This document shows positions 18,301-27,054 of a stretch of DNA of 64,000 nucleotides, one piece after another. Position numbers and translations under genes: made by a program. Origin of the DNA: Cupriavidus oxalaticus. GTDB lineage: Bacteria; Pseudomonadota; Gammaproteobacteria; Burkholderiales; Burkholderiaceae. How positions within the stretch are numbered: position 1 is the stretch's first letter; each line of letters opens with the position of its first letter. The notes under the pieces are model-generated. The model ran no database searches. It was not told the DNA's origin and was given only the letters and a program-made list of their open reading frames with translations. The stretch spans positions 372,001 through 436,000 of the forward strand of contig NZ_CP069812.1 in the NCBI RefSeq assembly GCF_016894385.1, written 5' to 3'.

Positions 18301-18605
18301 GCTATCCGGACCTGGGCATTGCGCGCGGCTATGCGGTTTCGTTCCTGACCGGCAAGGGCCTGAACAACAACCGCCATGTCGTGTTCAACAACGGTGGCCT
18401 GCCGCCGTCGCCGGTGTTCGGGGTGGTTGCCGTCACGGATGCGGCAGGCAACACCAGCAACGTGCCGGTGCTGATCGGCGGCGGCAACCAGACCGGTCCC
18501 GGCGGCGGCGACAATACTTCGTCGCTGGGCGCGCAGAAGATCTCGCCGCCGGGGATCGGCAAGCGCAAGCGCACTTACTGGTACACGCAGACCGACCGGA
18601 AGTGA
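15363..18605 (+). CDS. pilY1: Type IV pilus tip adhesin PilY1
   Basis: 1080 residues with a signal peptide (LLALAGWQGAHA). The N-terminal region (about 30-330) is a von Willebrand A-like fold (NVLLLLDNASTWN, YIANAVNN). The C-terminal part, from about residue 560, is the PilY1 beta-propeller (VVINYGGTTGVVVFYGANDG, then VFHAVNGNQD). An EF-hand-like calcium loop is present: Asp805, Asn807, Asp809 and Asp813 (DRNGDGLVDKGYVGD), matching the loop that controls retraction in Pseudomonas PilY1. AGGA precedes the ATG. It is the last gene of the minor-pilin operon. Confidence 0.92.
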   Translation: MTSPARRNRRHAAFAAALLALAGWQGAHAEDIDLFTGLQNNAGTKPNVLLLLDNASTWNAATTIRGCDVPDVVSANNAGTDVGAIQCALYRAVNTLVTNEQLAGNINMGLMMFGTGTNPGGKFRYPSAAPYTLPLMDLENGGKFLEYIKSIDRQADNSNNSQVGGGMQEAWAFFSGKKGLSGTQYASPITNPCQKNFVIYIANAVNNGKPQDTGTEARDALAAAGASARQLTQLKLDTAANKYESNWGDEWARFMYETDVNGNLDNNQNIITYTIAVTDDRNPDYVESTRSMADNAGGKRYVVSLGDVDALVNALLQIFNEMQAVNNVFSSVSLPVSVNGQGSYLNQIYIGMFRPDATAAPRWMGNLKQYKLGYDNKNQIVVLDANPSGPNQQSAISNAGTGFISPNAKSFWTAEPPLGFSGSSYTGSPASGWPAKGFWVNSPSGAAGALDSADGVAGVVGGDGEIVEKGGAGEMLRAQFTTDQSGRKLYTCPSGVCSGKTLASFDTSNGWLAGTGGQAALNATAADVSNLIRWVRGRDVRALGDSAIAGAEQQKGPGGSVTVRGSVHGDVLHSRPVVINYGGTTGVVVFYGANDGVFHAVNGNQDIGIGGVRPGGELWGFIPPEFYGKLGRLYTNQPEVQLSGSPTGSGAKPRDYFFDGTTTVFQDLRDPAKPRVVIYLTARRGGRLTYALDVTDPLAPEFLWKADSTSIPELGQTWSQPRVIRVKGYANPLVVMGAGYDPAEDAEPSQGGSGSGQGRGVIVFDAFEGKVVRAWLADCTGLAATVCTTPAGLNRAIPSDVAVVDRNGDGLVDKGYVGDVGGNVWRLDFETAAGIGSDAWTLQKFASLGGAQATNDARKFMYPPDVITTGNYDAVMIGSGDREHPLYTTSTTPGLAYNVSNRFYMLKDTVLTGGLPSTWTALTEADLFDATSTAYTDTTAGKGFYLVLGTGEKVVNAPLTVAGYTYFGTNQPSVPKSGVCYPDLGIARGYAVSFLTGKGLNNNRHVVFNNGGLPPSPVFGVVAVTDAAGNTSNVPVLIGGGNQTGPGGGDNTSSLGAQKISPPGIGKRKRTYWYTQTDRK

Positions 18606-18626
18606 CCGGCCGCGGCAGTGGGGCGC

Positions 18627-18686
18627 TTGCCGGCGCCCTTACCGGCTCGTTTGCCGGCTCGCTTGCCGGCTCGCTTACCGGGGCGC
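18627..18686. repeat. Tandem 12-bp repeat (five copies)
   Basis: Five head-to-tail 12-mers starting at 18627, 18639, 18651, 18663 and 18675: consensus TTGCCGGCTCGC. The third and fourth are identical; the others differ at one to three bases. The array contains the stop codon of the NodT gene (18675-18677), so it separates the convergent pilY1 and nodT ends. Confidence 0.85.
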
Positions 18687-20165
18687 CGCTGCCATTGCCG
18701 CATCATCCTCCTGCCACCACCCGCCGCCCAGCGCCTGCAGCAGCGCTGCCGAATCCGCCAGCCGGTCGGCGCGCGACTGCGCCAGGTCGAGGGATGCCTG
18801 CCGCGCCTCGCGCTCGGCATCGAGCACGGCCAGCTGGCTGACGCCGCCGAGCCGGTACTGTTCCGACACCACCGCCAGCGTGTCGCGTGCCTGGCGCGCG
18901 TTGTCGGCGCGTTCGCGCAGCGTGGCGGCGTCGGCCTCGAGCGCGCGCAGCGAGTCCGCCACGTCCTGCAAGCCCTGCAGCACGGCCTGCCGGTAGGCGG
19001 CCAGCGCCTGCTCGTACGCCGCTTCGGCCGCGCGCTTGCGCGCCTGCAGCTCGCCGCCGCGGAACACCGGCTGCACCAGCCCGGCCGCCAGGCTCCACAC
19101 ATTCAGGCTGCTGAACAGGTCGCGCGCGGCGGTGGCCTGGCTGCCGCCGCTGGCGCTTAGCGTGACCTGCGGATAGAGGTTGGCCGTGGCCACGCCGATA
19201 TCGGCGCTGGCCTGGTGCAGCAGCGCTTCGGCCGCGCGGATGTCGGGGCGGCGCCGCGCCAGCGTGGCCGGCAGGCTGACCGGCAGCGTGTCGGGCAGGT
19301 GCAGTGCGTCCAGCGTGAATGTCGGCAAGGACGCCGCCGCCGGGGTCTGGCCGGTGTAGACCGCGAGCTGGTGGCGCGTCGTTTCCAGCTGGCGCTGCAG
19401 GCCCGGCACCAGCGCCTGCGTCTGGGCGAGCTGTGCGCGCTGGCGCTGCACGTCGACGCGCGCGACACCGCCGGCGCGCAGGCGTTCCTCGGCGATGCCA
19501 AGCTGGCGCCGCTGGGCTTCGGCCAGCGCCACCGTGTCGACCAGCTGCGCGCGCAGTCCGGCCTCGCGGATCGCCGCGGTGGCGACGTTGGCGGCCAGCG
19601 CCAGCCGCGCCGCTTCCAGCTCGTAGCGCTGGTAGTCGACCGCCGCCTGCAGCCCTTCCAGCTCGCGCCGCTGCCCGCCGAACAGGTCGAGCACGTAGGA
19701 CACCTGCACCGTGGCGCCGTACAGCGTGAACGGTCCCGGGCTGGGGATCGACGTGATGCCCATCGACTGGAAATTGACCTGCTGGCGCGTGGTATCGAGC
19801 TGCGCGTCGACCGCGGGCCAGCGCGTGGCGCCAGTGCGCGCGGCGAGATTTTCCTGCGCCTCGCGCAGCCGCGCGCGCGCCTGCGCCAGCGTGGGGCTGG
19901 CGTCGAGCGCCATGCGCATGGTGGCGTCCAGCTCGGGGCTGCGGAACAGCGTCCACCATTGCGCCGGCACGTCGGCGCCGGCGGCCAGCGTCTGCGCGTG
20001 CGATTGCGCGTGGCGATCGCCGCTGTCGGCCGCCACGGTGGCAACCGGTTGCGGGCCCGGCACGTAGCCGGCATCGTCGGGCGGCGCAGGGCTGCGGAAG
20101 TCGGGGCCGACGGCACAGCCGGCCAGCAGCGCGGCCGCGGCCATCAAGGGAAAAAGTCGGGCCAT
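18675..20165 (-). CDS. NodT-family outer-membrane efflux lipoprotein
   Basis: 496 residues from the ATG at 20165, which has GAAGG seven bases upstream (the ATG at 20174 directly abuts that site). Signal with lipobox LLAGC, lipidated Cys17, then VGPDFRSPAPP, the classic start of RND/ABC outer-membrane factors. Two OEP repeats follow (WWTLFRSPELDATMRMALDA, and RRRPDIRAAEALLHQASADI). It forms the outer-membrane channel for the ABC pump encoded just upstream; the gap to the permease gene is 12 bases. Its last codons enter a tandem repeat. Confidence 0.92.
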   Translation of the reverse strand: MARLFPLMAAAALLAGCAVGPDFRSPAPPDDAGYVPGPQPVATVAADSGDRHAQSHAQTLAAGADVPAQWWTLFRSPELDATMRMALDASPTLAQARARLREAQENLAARTGATRWPAVDAQLDTTRQQVNFQSMGITSIPSPGPFTLYGATVQVSYVLDLFGGQRRELEGLQAAVDYQRYELEAARLALAANVATAAIREAGLRAQLVDTVALAEAQRRQLGIAEERLRAGGVARVDVQRQRAQLAQTQALVPGLQRQLETTRHQLAVYTGQTPAAASLPTFTLDALHLPDTLPVSLPATLARRRPDIRAAEALLHQASADIGVATANLYPQVTLSASGGSQATAARDLFSSLNVWSLAAGLVQPVFRGGELQARKRAAEAAYEQALAAYRQAVLQGLQDVADSLRALEADAATLRERADNARQARDTLAVVSEQYRLGGVSQLAVLDAEREARQASLDLAQSRADRLADSAALLQALGGGWWQEDDAAMAAAPR

Positions 20166-20177
20166 GGCAGCCATCCT

Positions 20178-21356
20178 TCAGTCCAGCGTGCGGCGGTAGA
20201 AGCGCACCGCGATCATCATCACCACCACGATGAACAGCGCCATCGGCCAGACCTGCGGCCATAGCTCGGCCCAGCCGCTGCCCTTGAGCAGGATGCCGCG
20301 CACCATGCGGTTGAAATACGTCATCGGCAGGATGTTGCCGATCGCCTGCGCCCAGCCGGGCATGCCGGCGAACGGGAACATGAAGCCCGACAGCAGGATG
20401 TTGGGCAGGAAGTAGAAGAAGGTCAGCTGCATCGCCTGCAGCTGGTTCTGCGCCAGCGACGACAGCGTGATGCCCACCGTCAGGTTGGCCGCGATAAACA
20501 GCAGCGCCGCCAGGTACACCGCCGTCACCGAGCCGACGAACGGCACGCTGAAGACCCAGCGCGCGGCCAGCAGCACGATGGTCACCTGGATCAGCCCGAT
20601 GAAGATGTACGGCACGATCTTGCCGGTCATCACCTCCAGCGGCCGCACCGGCGTGGCCAGCAGGTTCTCCATGGTGCCGCGCTCGCGTTCGCGCGTCATC
20701 GCCAGCCCGGTCATCATCACCATGGTCATCGACAGGATCACGCCCATCAGGCCGGGGATGATGTTGTACTGGGTCAGGCCTTCGGGGTTGTACAGGCGCT
20801 GCACCTGCACGTCGAACGGCGCCTTGCCGCCCGCCAGCGGCGCCAGCGAGCCTTTCAGGTCATGCTTGCCGACGCTGAACGGCAGTTGCGGCAGCGCCGC
20901 GATCGCCTGCCCGGTGGCCGAGGGATCGGTGGCATCGGCCTCCACCAGCAGCGCGGGGCGTTCGCCGCGCAGCAGCTTGCGCGTGAAGTCGGGCGGGATG
21001 CTGAGCACGAACTGCACGTCGCCCTTCATCAGCGCCTCGCGTCCGGCGGCTTCGTCGGGCAGCGTCGCGACCACCTTGAAGTAGGTGGAGTTCTGCATGC
21101 TGGCAATAAAGGTGCGCGTGAATTCGCTCTGGTCGGCGGCGATCACCGCGGTCGGCAGGTGGCGCGGGTCGGTGTTGATGGCAAAGCCGAACAGCAGCAG
21201 CTGCATGATCGGCAGGCCGACGATCATGCCGAAGGTGACGCGGTCGCGGCGCAGCTGCAGGAATTCCTTCAGCACGATGCTCCACCAGCGCTGGAGCGAG
21301 AAGCGCGTGGCGTTGGCACGTGGCTTGCGGGGGTTTGGGATTGCGGCGGCGTTCAT
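20178..21356 (-). CDS. ABC-2 type permease (YbhS/YbhR-like)
   Basis: 392 residues. One N-terminal membrane helix (RVTFGMIVGLPIMQLLLFGF), a large periplasmic domain of about 150 residues, then five helices, the ABC2_membrane_3 layout of YhhJ/YbhR-type drug exporters. Only one permease gene is present, so a homodimer is expected. The conserved RERERGTMENLLATPVRPLE lies before the second helix. Its ATG overlaps the ATPase stop by 4 bases. Confidence 0.92.
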   Translation of the reverse strand: MNAAAIPNPRKPRANATRFSLQRWWSIVLKEFLQLRRDRVTFGMIVGLPIMQLLLFGFAINTDPRHLPTAVIAADQSEFTRTFIASMQNSTYFKVVATLPDEAAGREALMKGDVQFVLSIPPDFTRKLLRGERPALLVEADATDPSATGQAIAALPQLPFSVGKHDLKGSLAPLAGGKAPFDVQVQRLYNPEGLTQYNIIPGLMGVILSMTMVMMTGLAMTRERERGTMENLLATPVRPLEVMTGKIVPYIFIGLIQVTIVLLAARWVFSVPFVGSVTAVYLAALLFIAANLTVGITLSSLAQNQLQAMQLTFFYFLPNILLSGFMFPFAGMPGWAQAIGNILPMTYFNRMVRGILLKGSGWAELWPQVWPMALFIVVVMMIAVRFYRRTLD

Positions 21357-22333
21357 GTCGGCTCCTTCGCCTTGCGCGTGCCCATGTTGTCCTCGGCCCG
21401 GCCCATCATGTGGATGAACACGTCTTCGAGGCTGGTCTCGGCCTGCGTCACGCGGCGCCCCGGTCCGGCCAGGCGTTCCAGCGTGGCGGCCAGCGCTTGC
21501 GCATCGCGGCCGGTGACGTGCAGCGCGGTGCCGAATGCCACGGTCTGCTCCACGCCGGGCGCGCCCTGCAACTGCTCCGACAGCGTGGCGAGGTCGTCGC
21601 CTTCCACGCTCCATGTCGACAGCTGCTGGCTGGCCACGACTTCGTCGGCGGTGCCCTGCGCCAGCAGCTTGCCGTAGGCGATATAGGCGAGCTTGTGGCA
21701 ACGCTCGGCCTCGTCCATATAGTGCGTGCTGACCAGCACCGAGATGCCGCGCGCGGCGAGCAGGTGCAGCTGCTCCCAGAACTCGCGGCGCGCCTTGGGG
21801 TCCACGCCGGCAGTGGGCTCGTCGAGCAGCAGCAGTTCCGGCTCGTGCAGCAGGCAGGCCGCCAGCGCCAGCCGCTGCTTCCAGCCGCCCGACAGCGACC
21901 CCGCGAGCTGCGCCGAGCGCGTGGCCAGGCCCAGGTCCTCGAGCGCGCGGTCGACGGCATTGCGCCGGTCCGGCATGCCGTACACGCGCGCGACGAAGTC
22001 GAGGTTCTCGCGGATCGACAGGTCGTCCCAGTACGAGAACTTCTGCGTCATGTAGCCGACGCGGCGCTTGATCTGGTCGGCCTCGCTCAGGATGTCGAAG
22101 CCCAGGCAGGTGCCTTCGCCAGAATCGGGCGTCAGCAGGCCGCACATCATGCGGATCGACGTGGTCTTGCCGCTGCCGTTGGGGCCGAGGAAACCGAAGA
22201 TTTCGCCGCGCGCGACCTGCATGCTGAGGTCGTTGACCACGTGCTTGTCGCCGAAGTGCTTGTTCAGCCCGCGCACGTCGATGGCGAGTTCCTGCGCGCG
22301 GCCGTTGGCAGCGTGGCTGGTTTCCATGTTCAT
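21353..22333 (-). CDS. ABC transporter ATP-binding protein (single NBD)
   Basis: 326 residues. Walker A at about 50-57 (GPNGSGKTT), Q-loop in YMTQKFSYWDDLS, signature LSGGWKQRLALAACLLHEPE, Walker B LLLLDEPTAGVDP and the H-loop in STHYMDEAERC. A C-terminal extension of about 80 residues follows, as in drug and lipid exporters. Related E. coli YbhF has two such domains fused; this one has one. The ATG is coupled by ATGA overlap to the membrane-fusion gene. Confidence 0.93.
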   Translation of the reverse strand: MNMETSHAANGRAQELAIDVRGLNKHFGDKHVVNDLSMQVARGEIFGFLGPNGSGKTTSIRMMCGLLTPDSGEGTCLGFDILSEADQIKRRVGYMTQKFSYWDDLSIRENLDFVARVYGMPDRRNAVDRALEDLGLATRSAQLAGSLSGGWKQRLALAACLLHEPELLLLDEPTAGVDPKARREFWEQLHLLAARGISVLVSTHYMDEAERCHKLAYIAYGKLLAQGTADEVVASQQLSTWSVEGDDLATLSEQLQGAPGVEQTVAFGTALHVTGRDAQALAATLERLAGPGRRVTQAETSLEDVFIHMMGRAEDNMGTRKAKEPT

Positions 22334-23316
22334 TGCCGCACCACCTCGACGGGCTGGCCGGGCCGCAGCTTGGTGGCGTCGGCTGCTGACGGGCGCGCTT
22401 CCACCAGGAACACCAGCTTGTTGCGGGTCTCGTTGCTGTAGATCACCGGCGGCGTGTATTCGGCTTCGTTGGCGACATAGGTGATGCTGGCCGCCACCGG
22501 CGCGGCGCAGCCATCGCAGCGCACCTGCACCGCCTGGCCGTTGCGCAGCGCGCCGACCACGGCCTCGGGCACGTAGAAGCGCACCTTGACGTTGCCGGGC
22601 GGCAGCATGCGCACCACCGGGCTGCCGGCGGGCACCCATTCGCCGAGGCGGTAGGGCGTGTCGTAGACCAGCCCGGCCTGCGTGGCGGCCACGGTCTTGC
22701 GCGACAGTTTCCAGTCCGCCTGCGCCAGCGCGGCGCGCGCCGCGGCCACTTGCGCGGCCTGCGCCGCCTGTTGCGCATCGCGGCCCGGCAGCCGTGCCAC
22801 GTCGATATCGCGCTGCAGCTCGCGCACGCGCGCCGCATCGCTGCGGGCCTGCGCGCGCGATTCATCGAGCTGCGCCTGCGCGATGCCGCCAATCTCGAAC
22901 TGGCGCTCGTCGCGCCGCAGTGCGGCGGCGCTGCGTTGCGCCTGGGCCTGGGCCTGCGCCAGCTGGGCACGGCTCACGTCGACTTCGACCGGGCGTTTGC
23001 CGGTCTTCATGTCCTGCAACTGCGCTTCGGCGGCGCGCAACTGGTCCTCGGCCTGCTGGCGCGCGGCGCGTTCGTCGTCGGATTCAAGCGCGAACAGCGC
23101 GGCGCCTTGCGCGACCTGCTGGCCGCGCTGCACGGAGAGGGTGTCGAGGCGGCCGGCAAAGGGTGACGCGACGCTGACGAACTCGCCTTCGATATAGCCT
23201 TGCCAGTTGTCGGTACCGGGCTTGCTGCAGCCGGCGGCCAGCAGCGTGGCGCCAAGCAGCGCAGCGATGGGAAGCGCGCGCGACAGCGCGCGAAAGGTGG
23301 AAACAGCGGCGTTCAT
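22330..23316 (-). CDS. HlyD-family membrane-fusion lipoprotein
   Basis: 328 residues. N-terminal signal with a lipobox (LLAAGC, Cys30), so probably inner-membrane-anchored by lipid. Lipoyl-like half motifs (VSVASPFAGRLDTLSVQRGQ and AATQAGLVYDTPYRLGEWVP) flank a long alpha-helical hairpin rich in Ala, Gln and Arg that would reach the outer-membrane factor. Related to YbhG/YhiI. It links the ABC pump to the NodT protein, and overlaps both neighbours by 4 bases. Confidence 0.92.
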   Translation of the reverse strand: MNAAVSTFRALSRALPIAALLGATLLAAGCSKPGTDNWQGYIEGEFVSVASPFAGRLDTLSVQRGQQVAQGAALFALESDDERAARQQAEDQLRAAEAQLQDMKTGKRPVEVDVSRAQLAQAQAQAQRSAAALRRDERQFEIGGIAQAQLDESRAQARSDAARVRELQRDIDVARLPGRDAQQAAQAAQVAAARAALAQADWKLSRKTVAATQAGLVYDTPYRLGEWVPAGSPVVRMLPPGNVKVRFYVPEAVVGALRNGQAVQVRCDGCAAPVAASITYVANEAEYTPPVIYSNETRNKLVFLVEARPSAADATKLRPGQPVEVVRQ

Positions 23317-24050
23317 GAAGCGGACTCCGGGGAATGCCTGGGCGCGCGGCCCTTCTTCTTCGATGCGGGCGAGGTTTCGGCGCCGGCAGCCGGCGCGGGG
23401 GCCAGCCCATGCGTGAGCAGCGCCGAGACATGGCGCACCAGCGCGTCGGTATCGACCGCTTCGGCGCCCGGCAGCCGGCGCCAGATATGCGTGGTGGCCA
23501 GCGGCAGCAGCGTCAGGCCCACCAGCGACGGCATCACCAGCGCCGGCTCCAGCCCGCGGTTGAGCTGCCCGTTGGCGATCGCCGCCGCCAGCGGCGCCAT
23601 CATGGCGCCGGCACGCTGCAGCGCAAAGCGCTTGAGCACGCGCTCGCGCAGCGCGCCGTCGTCGCTGGCGACCTCGCGGATCCACAGGCCGGGAAACCAT
23701 GGCGTATCGGCCGCGGCACGGACCAGCCGGGTGGCGATGCCGACCAGCATCGCCAATGGCTCCGTGTCCTGCGGGCCGGCTGCGAAGAACTGCGCCACCA
23801 GCGGCTGCACCTTTTCCTCGATCACGGCATCGAGCAGCAGCTCGCGGTCGCTGAAGTAGTAGTGGACCAGTGCTGGCGTGACGCCTGCCTGCACAGCGAT
23901 GGCCTTGACCGGCGTGCCGGCGACGCCTTGCCGCGAAAACAGGTCGGTGGCAGCGTCGAGAATGCGCTCGCGCTGGCCGGGCTGGCCCGCGGCGGGGCGG
24001 CCGGGCGTGCGACGCTCGGGGGGCTTCGGGGTAGCGGGTTTGCGCGGCAT
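23313..24050 (-). CDS. TetR/AcrR family regulator of the efflux operon (CecR-like)
   Basis: 245 residues. The TetR HTH covers about residues 25-75 (RERILDAATDLFSRQGVAGT, AGVTPALVHYYFSDRELLLD). First gene of the operon and coupled to the HlyD gene, in the same way that cecR heads ybhGFSR in E. coli. A perfect inverted repeat sits 20 bases before its start and is the expected autoregulatory operator. The N-terminus is Lys/Pro/Arg-rich, and a Lys-rich motif (SKKKGRAPRH) ends the protein. Confidence 0.92.
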   Translation of the reverse strand: MPRKPATPKPPERRTPGRPAAGQPGQRERILDAATDLFSRQGVAGTPVKAIAVQAGVTPALVHYYFSDRELLLDAVIEEKVQPLVAQFFAAGPQDTEPLAMLVGIATRLVRAAADTPWFPGLWIREVASDDGALRERVLKRFALQRAGAMMAPLAAAIANGQLNRGLEPALVMPSLVGLTLLPLATTHIWRRLPGAEAVDTDALVRHVSALLTHGLAPAPAAGAETSPASKKKGRAPRHSPESAS

Positions 24051-24069
24051 GGACGTGTGTCGAACCGGG

Positions 24070-24105
24070 TTGAATTAATATTAATTTTAGAATTAATTAA
24101 TTCAA
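24070..24105. promoter_or_regulatory. Palindromic operator upstream of the TetR-led efflux operon
   Basis: TTGAATTAAT at 24070-24079 and its exact reverse complement at 24096-24105, 16 bases apart, in a very AT-rich block in otherwise GC-rich DNA. Its place directly before the TetR gene suggests it is the TetR binding site overlapping the operon promoter. Confidence 0.65.
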
Positions 24106-24284
24106 GTTCGGTTACAACGTCGGCATTCGCGCACCTGGCGTGCGGGCAGGTGTCAGCGGGCGGCGCGCTGAAGTGGAGTCCCTGGGGGCCGGTGAAGCCC
24201 TAAGGGTGAGGTTGCGCAGGGAGTCTTGAGGCCGGCACGAAGCGCCGGTGGTCGACGATGCCGCTTCAAATCCAGTACGCCGGT

Positions 24285-24321
24285 CCCCTCTCCCGCGTGC
24301 TTGCGGGAGAGGGGAGCAAAC
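24285..24321. repeat. REP-like palindromic repeat, copy 1
   Basis: CCCCTCTCCCGC and GCGGGAGAGGGG with a 6-base loop, followed by AGCAAAC. Same family as the copies at 32041, 36901, 36991, 45886 and 45974. It lies just after the end of queF. Confidence 0.85.
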
Positions 24322-24340
24322 TGGTAGCGCTTGAAAACAC

Positions 24341-25174
24341 CTACTGCCGCGCATTCCTCTTGTTGTCCGGCCAGGCCGTATTGAAGTTCGTCCGGAACGG
24401 ATTGATATCCAGCCCCCCACGCCGCGTGTAGCGCGCATACACCGCCAGCTTCACCGGCTTGCACTGCCGCAGCACGTCCATGAAGATCCGCTCGACGCAT
24501 TGCTCGTGGAACTCGTTGTGGTTGCGGAACGAGATCAGGTACTTGAGCAGCGCTTCCTGGTTGATCGGCGCGCCCACGTAGCGGATCTGCACGCTGCCCC
24601 AGTCGGGCTGGCCCGTGACCAGGCAGTTGGATTTGAGCAGGTGCGACACCAGCGTTTCTTCCACCGGCGTTTCTCCCTGGTCGGCGAACAGCAGTTCGGG
24701 CGCGGGCTCGTAGCGGTCGACCTCGATGTCGAGCCGGTCCAGCAGCAGGCCGTCGAGCTCGCCCATCTGCTGCTTGCCGAGATCCGCCTCCGTTACCAGC
24801 CGCACCTGCACCGTGCCGCCGGTGGCTTCGGACAGGTCGTGGTGCAGCAGCTGCTGCAGCGCTTCGGGCGAAGCGATTTTGGTCTGGTTGAACGAATTCA
24901 GGTACAGCTTGAACGACTTGGACTCGACAATGTTGGGCGTGTCCGACGGGATGATGAAGGTGGCCAGCGCCACCTGCGGCTTGCCCTTCAGGTTCAGCCA
25001 TGACAGTTCGTACGCGTTCCAGATGTCGACGCCGAAGAAAGGCACCGGCTTGCCTTCGGGCAGGCCGATCTCGGTGCGCTTGGGCTGGCGCGGGATCGGG
25101 AACAGCAGCGAGGCGTCGTATTCGGTCTTGTAGGCCGAGGGCTTGCCCAGCGGCGAGTGTTCGGGGAGGCTCAT
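24341..25174 (-). CDS. queF: NADPH-dependent 7-cyano-7-deazaguanine reductase
   Basis: 277 residues, the long (bimodular, YqcD-like) form of QueF. It reduces preQ0 to preQ1 in queuosine tRNA-modification biosynthesis. The NADPH-binding motif is in the N-terminal half ([16 protein letters not shown]), and the catalytic Cys184 and Asp191 are in [13 protein letters not shown]. The C-terminus [18 protein letters not shown] is typical. It sits 41 bases downstream of ilvA on the same strand; no other queuosine genes are present. Confidence 0.95.
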   Translation of the reverse strand: MSLPEHSPLGKPSAYKTEYDASLLFPIPRQPKRTEIGLPEGKPVPFFGVDIWNAYELSWLNLKGKPQVALATFIIPSDTPNIVESKSFKLYLNSFNQTKIASPEALQQLLHHDLSEATGGTVQVRLVTEADLGKQQMGELDGLLLDRLDIEVDRYEPAPELLFADQGETPVEETLVSHLLKSNCLVTGQPDWGSVQIRYVGAPINQEALLKYLISFRNHNEFHEQCVERIFMDVLRQCKPVKLAVYARYTRRGGLDINPFRTNFNTAWPDNKRNARQ

Positions 25175-25215
25175 GGGGCGCTCAGCGGAAATCGGGACAG
25201 CGGTCAGGACAGCAA

Positions 25216-26754
25216 TCAGGACAGGAACAGCTTGTACACCGGGTTGTCGGTTTCGTCCCAGTGTACGTAGCCCAGCGTCGAAAGGAAGGCGCGGAAGGCG
25301 CGCTTTTCGTTCTTCGGCACCTGGATGCCGACCAGGATGTTGGAGGTGTCCGCCCCCTGGTTGCGGTAGTGGAACAGGCTGATGTTCCAGTTCGGGCTCA
25401 TGCTCGACAGGAACCGCATCAGCGCACCCGGCCGCTCGGGGAACTCGAAGCGGTACAGCAGCTCGTCATGCGCCAGCGCCGAGCGGCCGCCCACCATGTA
25501 GCGGATGTGCTGCTTGGCCAGTTCGTCGTTGGACAGGTCGAGCGTGTCGAAGCCATGCTTGCGGAAGCTGGCGGCGATCTTGTCGTTCTCGGCGCGGCTG
25601 GCGATCTGCACGCCGACGAAGATATGCGCCATGCTGGTGTCGGCGATGCGGTAGTTGAACTCGGTCACGCTGCGCGTGCCGACCAGCTCGCAGAAGCGCT
25701 TGAAACTGCCGCGCTCCTCGGGGATGGTCACGGCGAACACACCTTCGCGCGCCTCGCCCACCTCGGCGCGCTCGGCGACGAAGCGCAGGCGGTCGAAGTT
25801 CATGTTGGCGCCGCACGCGATGGCGACCAGGTGCTGGCCCTTGAGCTTCTCGCGCTCGGCATACGCCTTCAGGCCGGCTACCGCCAGCGCGCCGGCCGGC
25901 TCCAGGATGCTGCGCGTGTCCTGGAACACGTCCTTCACGCCGGCGCAGATGGCATCGGTGTCGACCAGGATGATGTCGTCGACCAGCTCGCGCGTGATGC
26001 GGAAGGTCTCCTTGCCGACCAGCTTGACCGCGGTGCCGTCCGAGAACAGGCCCACTTCCTTCAGCTCGATGCGCTTGCCGGCGTCGACCGAGCGCTTCAT
26101 CGCATCCGAGTCGACGGTCTGCACGCCGATCACCTTGATCTCCGGACGCACCGCCTTGATGTAGGCGGCAACGCCCGAGATCAGCCCGCCGCCGCCGATG
26201 GCGACGAACACGGCATGGATCGGGCCCGGGTGCTGGCGCAGGATTTCCATGGCGATGGTGCCCTGGCCCGCGATCACCTCGGGATCGTCGAACGGGTGGA
26301 TGAAGGTCAGCTTGTGCTTTTTCTCCAGCTCGGCGGCGTGGTGGTAGGCATCGCTGTAGGACTCGCCGTGCAGCTCGACCTGGACCCACTGGCCGCCGCG
26401 CTCGCGCACCGCGTCGATCTTTACCTGCGGCGTGGTCACCGGCATGGCGATGATGGCCTTGCACTGCAGCCGGGCCGCGGACAGCGCCACGCCCTGGGCA
26501 TGGTTGCCGGCCGACGCGGCAACCACGCCGCGCTTGAGCTCCTCCGCCGACAGCGACGCCATCTTGTTGTACGCGCCGCGCAGCTTGAACGAGAACACGG
26601 GCTGCGTGTCCTCGCGCTTGAACCAGACCGAATTGCCGGTGCGCGCCGACAGCTGGTGCGCATAGGTCAGTTCGGTCTCCTGCGCCACGTCGTAGACCTT
26701 GGCGGTCAGGATTTTCTTCAGGTAATCGGGGCGGGCGGCGGACGAGCGGGTCAT
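25216..26754 (-). CDS. ilvA: Threonine ammonia-lyase, biosynthetic
   Basis: 512 residues, the size of the long, isoleucine-regulated form. It deaminates threonine to 2-oxobutanoate, the first step of isoleucine synthesis. The PLP lysine is Lys57 ([11 protein letters not shown]); the phosphate loop is [15 protein letters not shown]. Two ACT-like regulatory domains fill about residues 335-512 ([20 protein letters not shown] and [20 protein letters not shown]). A perfect 6-bp-arm hairpin, TGGCGG-AAA-CCGCCA, lies at 26803-26817, 49 bases before the start. Confidence 0.95.
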   Translation of the reverse strand: MTRSSAARPDYLKKILTAKVYDVAQETELTYAHQLSARTGNSVWFKREDTQPVFSFKLRGAYNKMASLSAEELKRGVVAASAGNHAQGVALSAARLQCKAIIAMPVTTPQVKIDAVRERGGQWVQVELHGESYSDAYHHAAELEKKHKLTFIHPFDDPEVIAGQGTIAMEILRQHPGPIHAVFVAIGGGGLISGVAAYIKAVRPEIKVIGVQTVDSDAMKRSVDAGKRIELKEVGLFSDGTAVKLVGKETFRITRELVDDIILVDTDAICAGVKDVFQDTRSILEPAGALAVAGLKAYAEREKLKGQHLVAIACGANMNFDRLRFVAERAEVGEAREGVFAVTIPEERGSFKRFCELVGTRSVTEFNYRIADTSMAHIFVGVQIASRAENDKIAASFRKHGFDTLDLSNDELAKQHIRYMVGGRSALAHDELLYRFEFPERPGALMRFLSSMSPNWNISLFHYRNQGADTSNILVGIQVPKNEKRAFRAFLSTLGYVHWDETDNPVYKLFLS

Positions 26755-27054
26755 GGTGTCAGGGCAGGGGCCGCGGGGGCGGCGCAAAAAAACCGGAAAT
26801 TCTGGCGGAAACCGCCAATGATAAAGGATGGCGGCACCGCGCACCCCACCGGGGCGGCCCACCCGTCGCCCGGCGCGGCGTGCACGGGAGGGCGGTGGGC
26901 GTTGTCTGAAGTGGCTGGGAGTGCACTGGTGGCGTGGCTCGGAACGAGGCGCCGGGGCTGGCCCCGGACTTGCATCGGCTGACGATTGCGCTGCCGCCAT
27001 GTAGGACGGCGCCCGGTGGACGCCGGTCAAACTGACGTGTTACGGTGTAACGCG

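Noticed and set aside
26803..26817. Attenuator or riboswitch before ilvA
   Set aside because: A TGGCGG-AAA-CCGCCA hairpin is present, but there is no leader peptide rich in Ile/Thr and no T run or competing stem.
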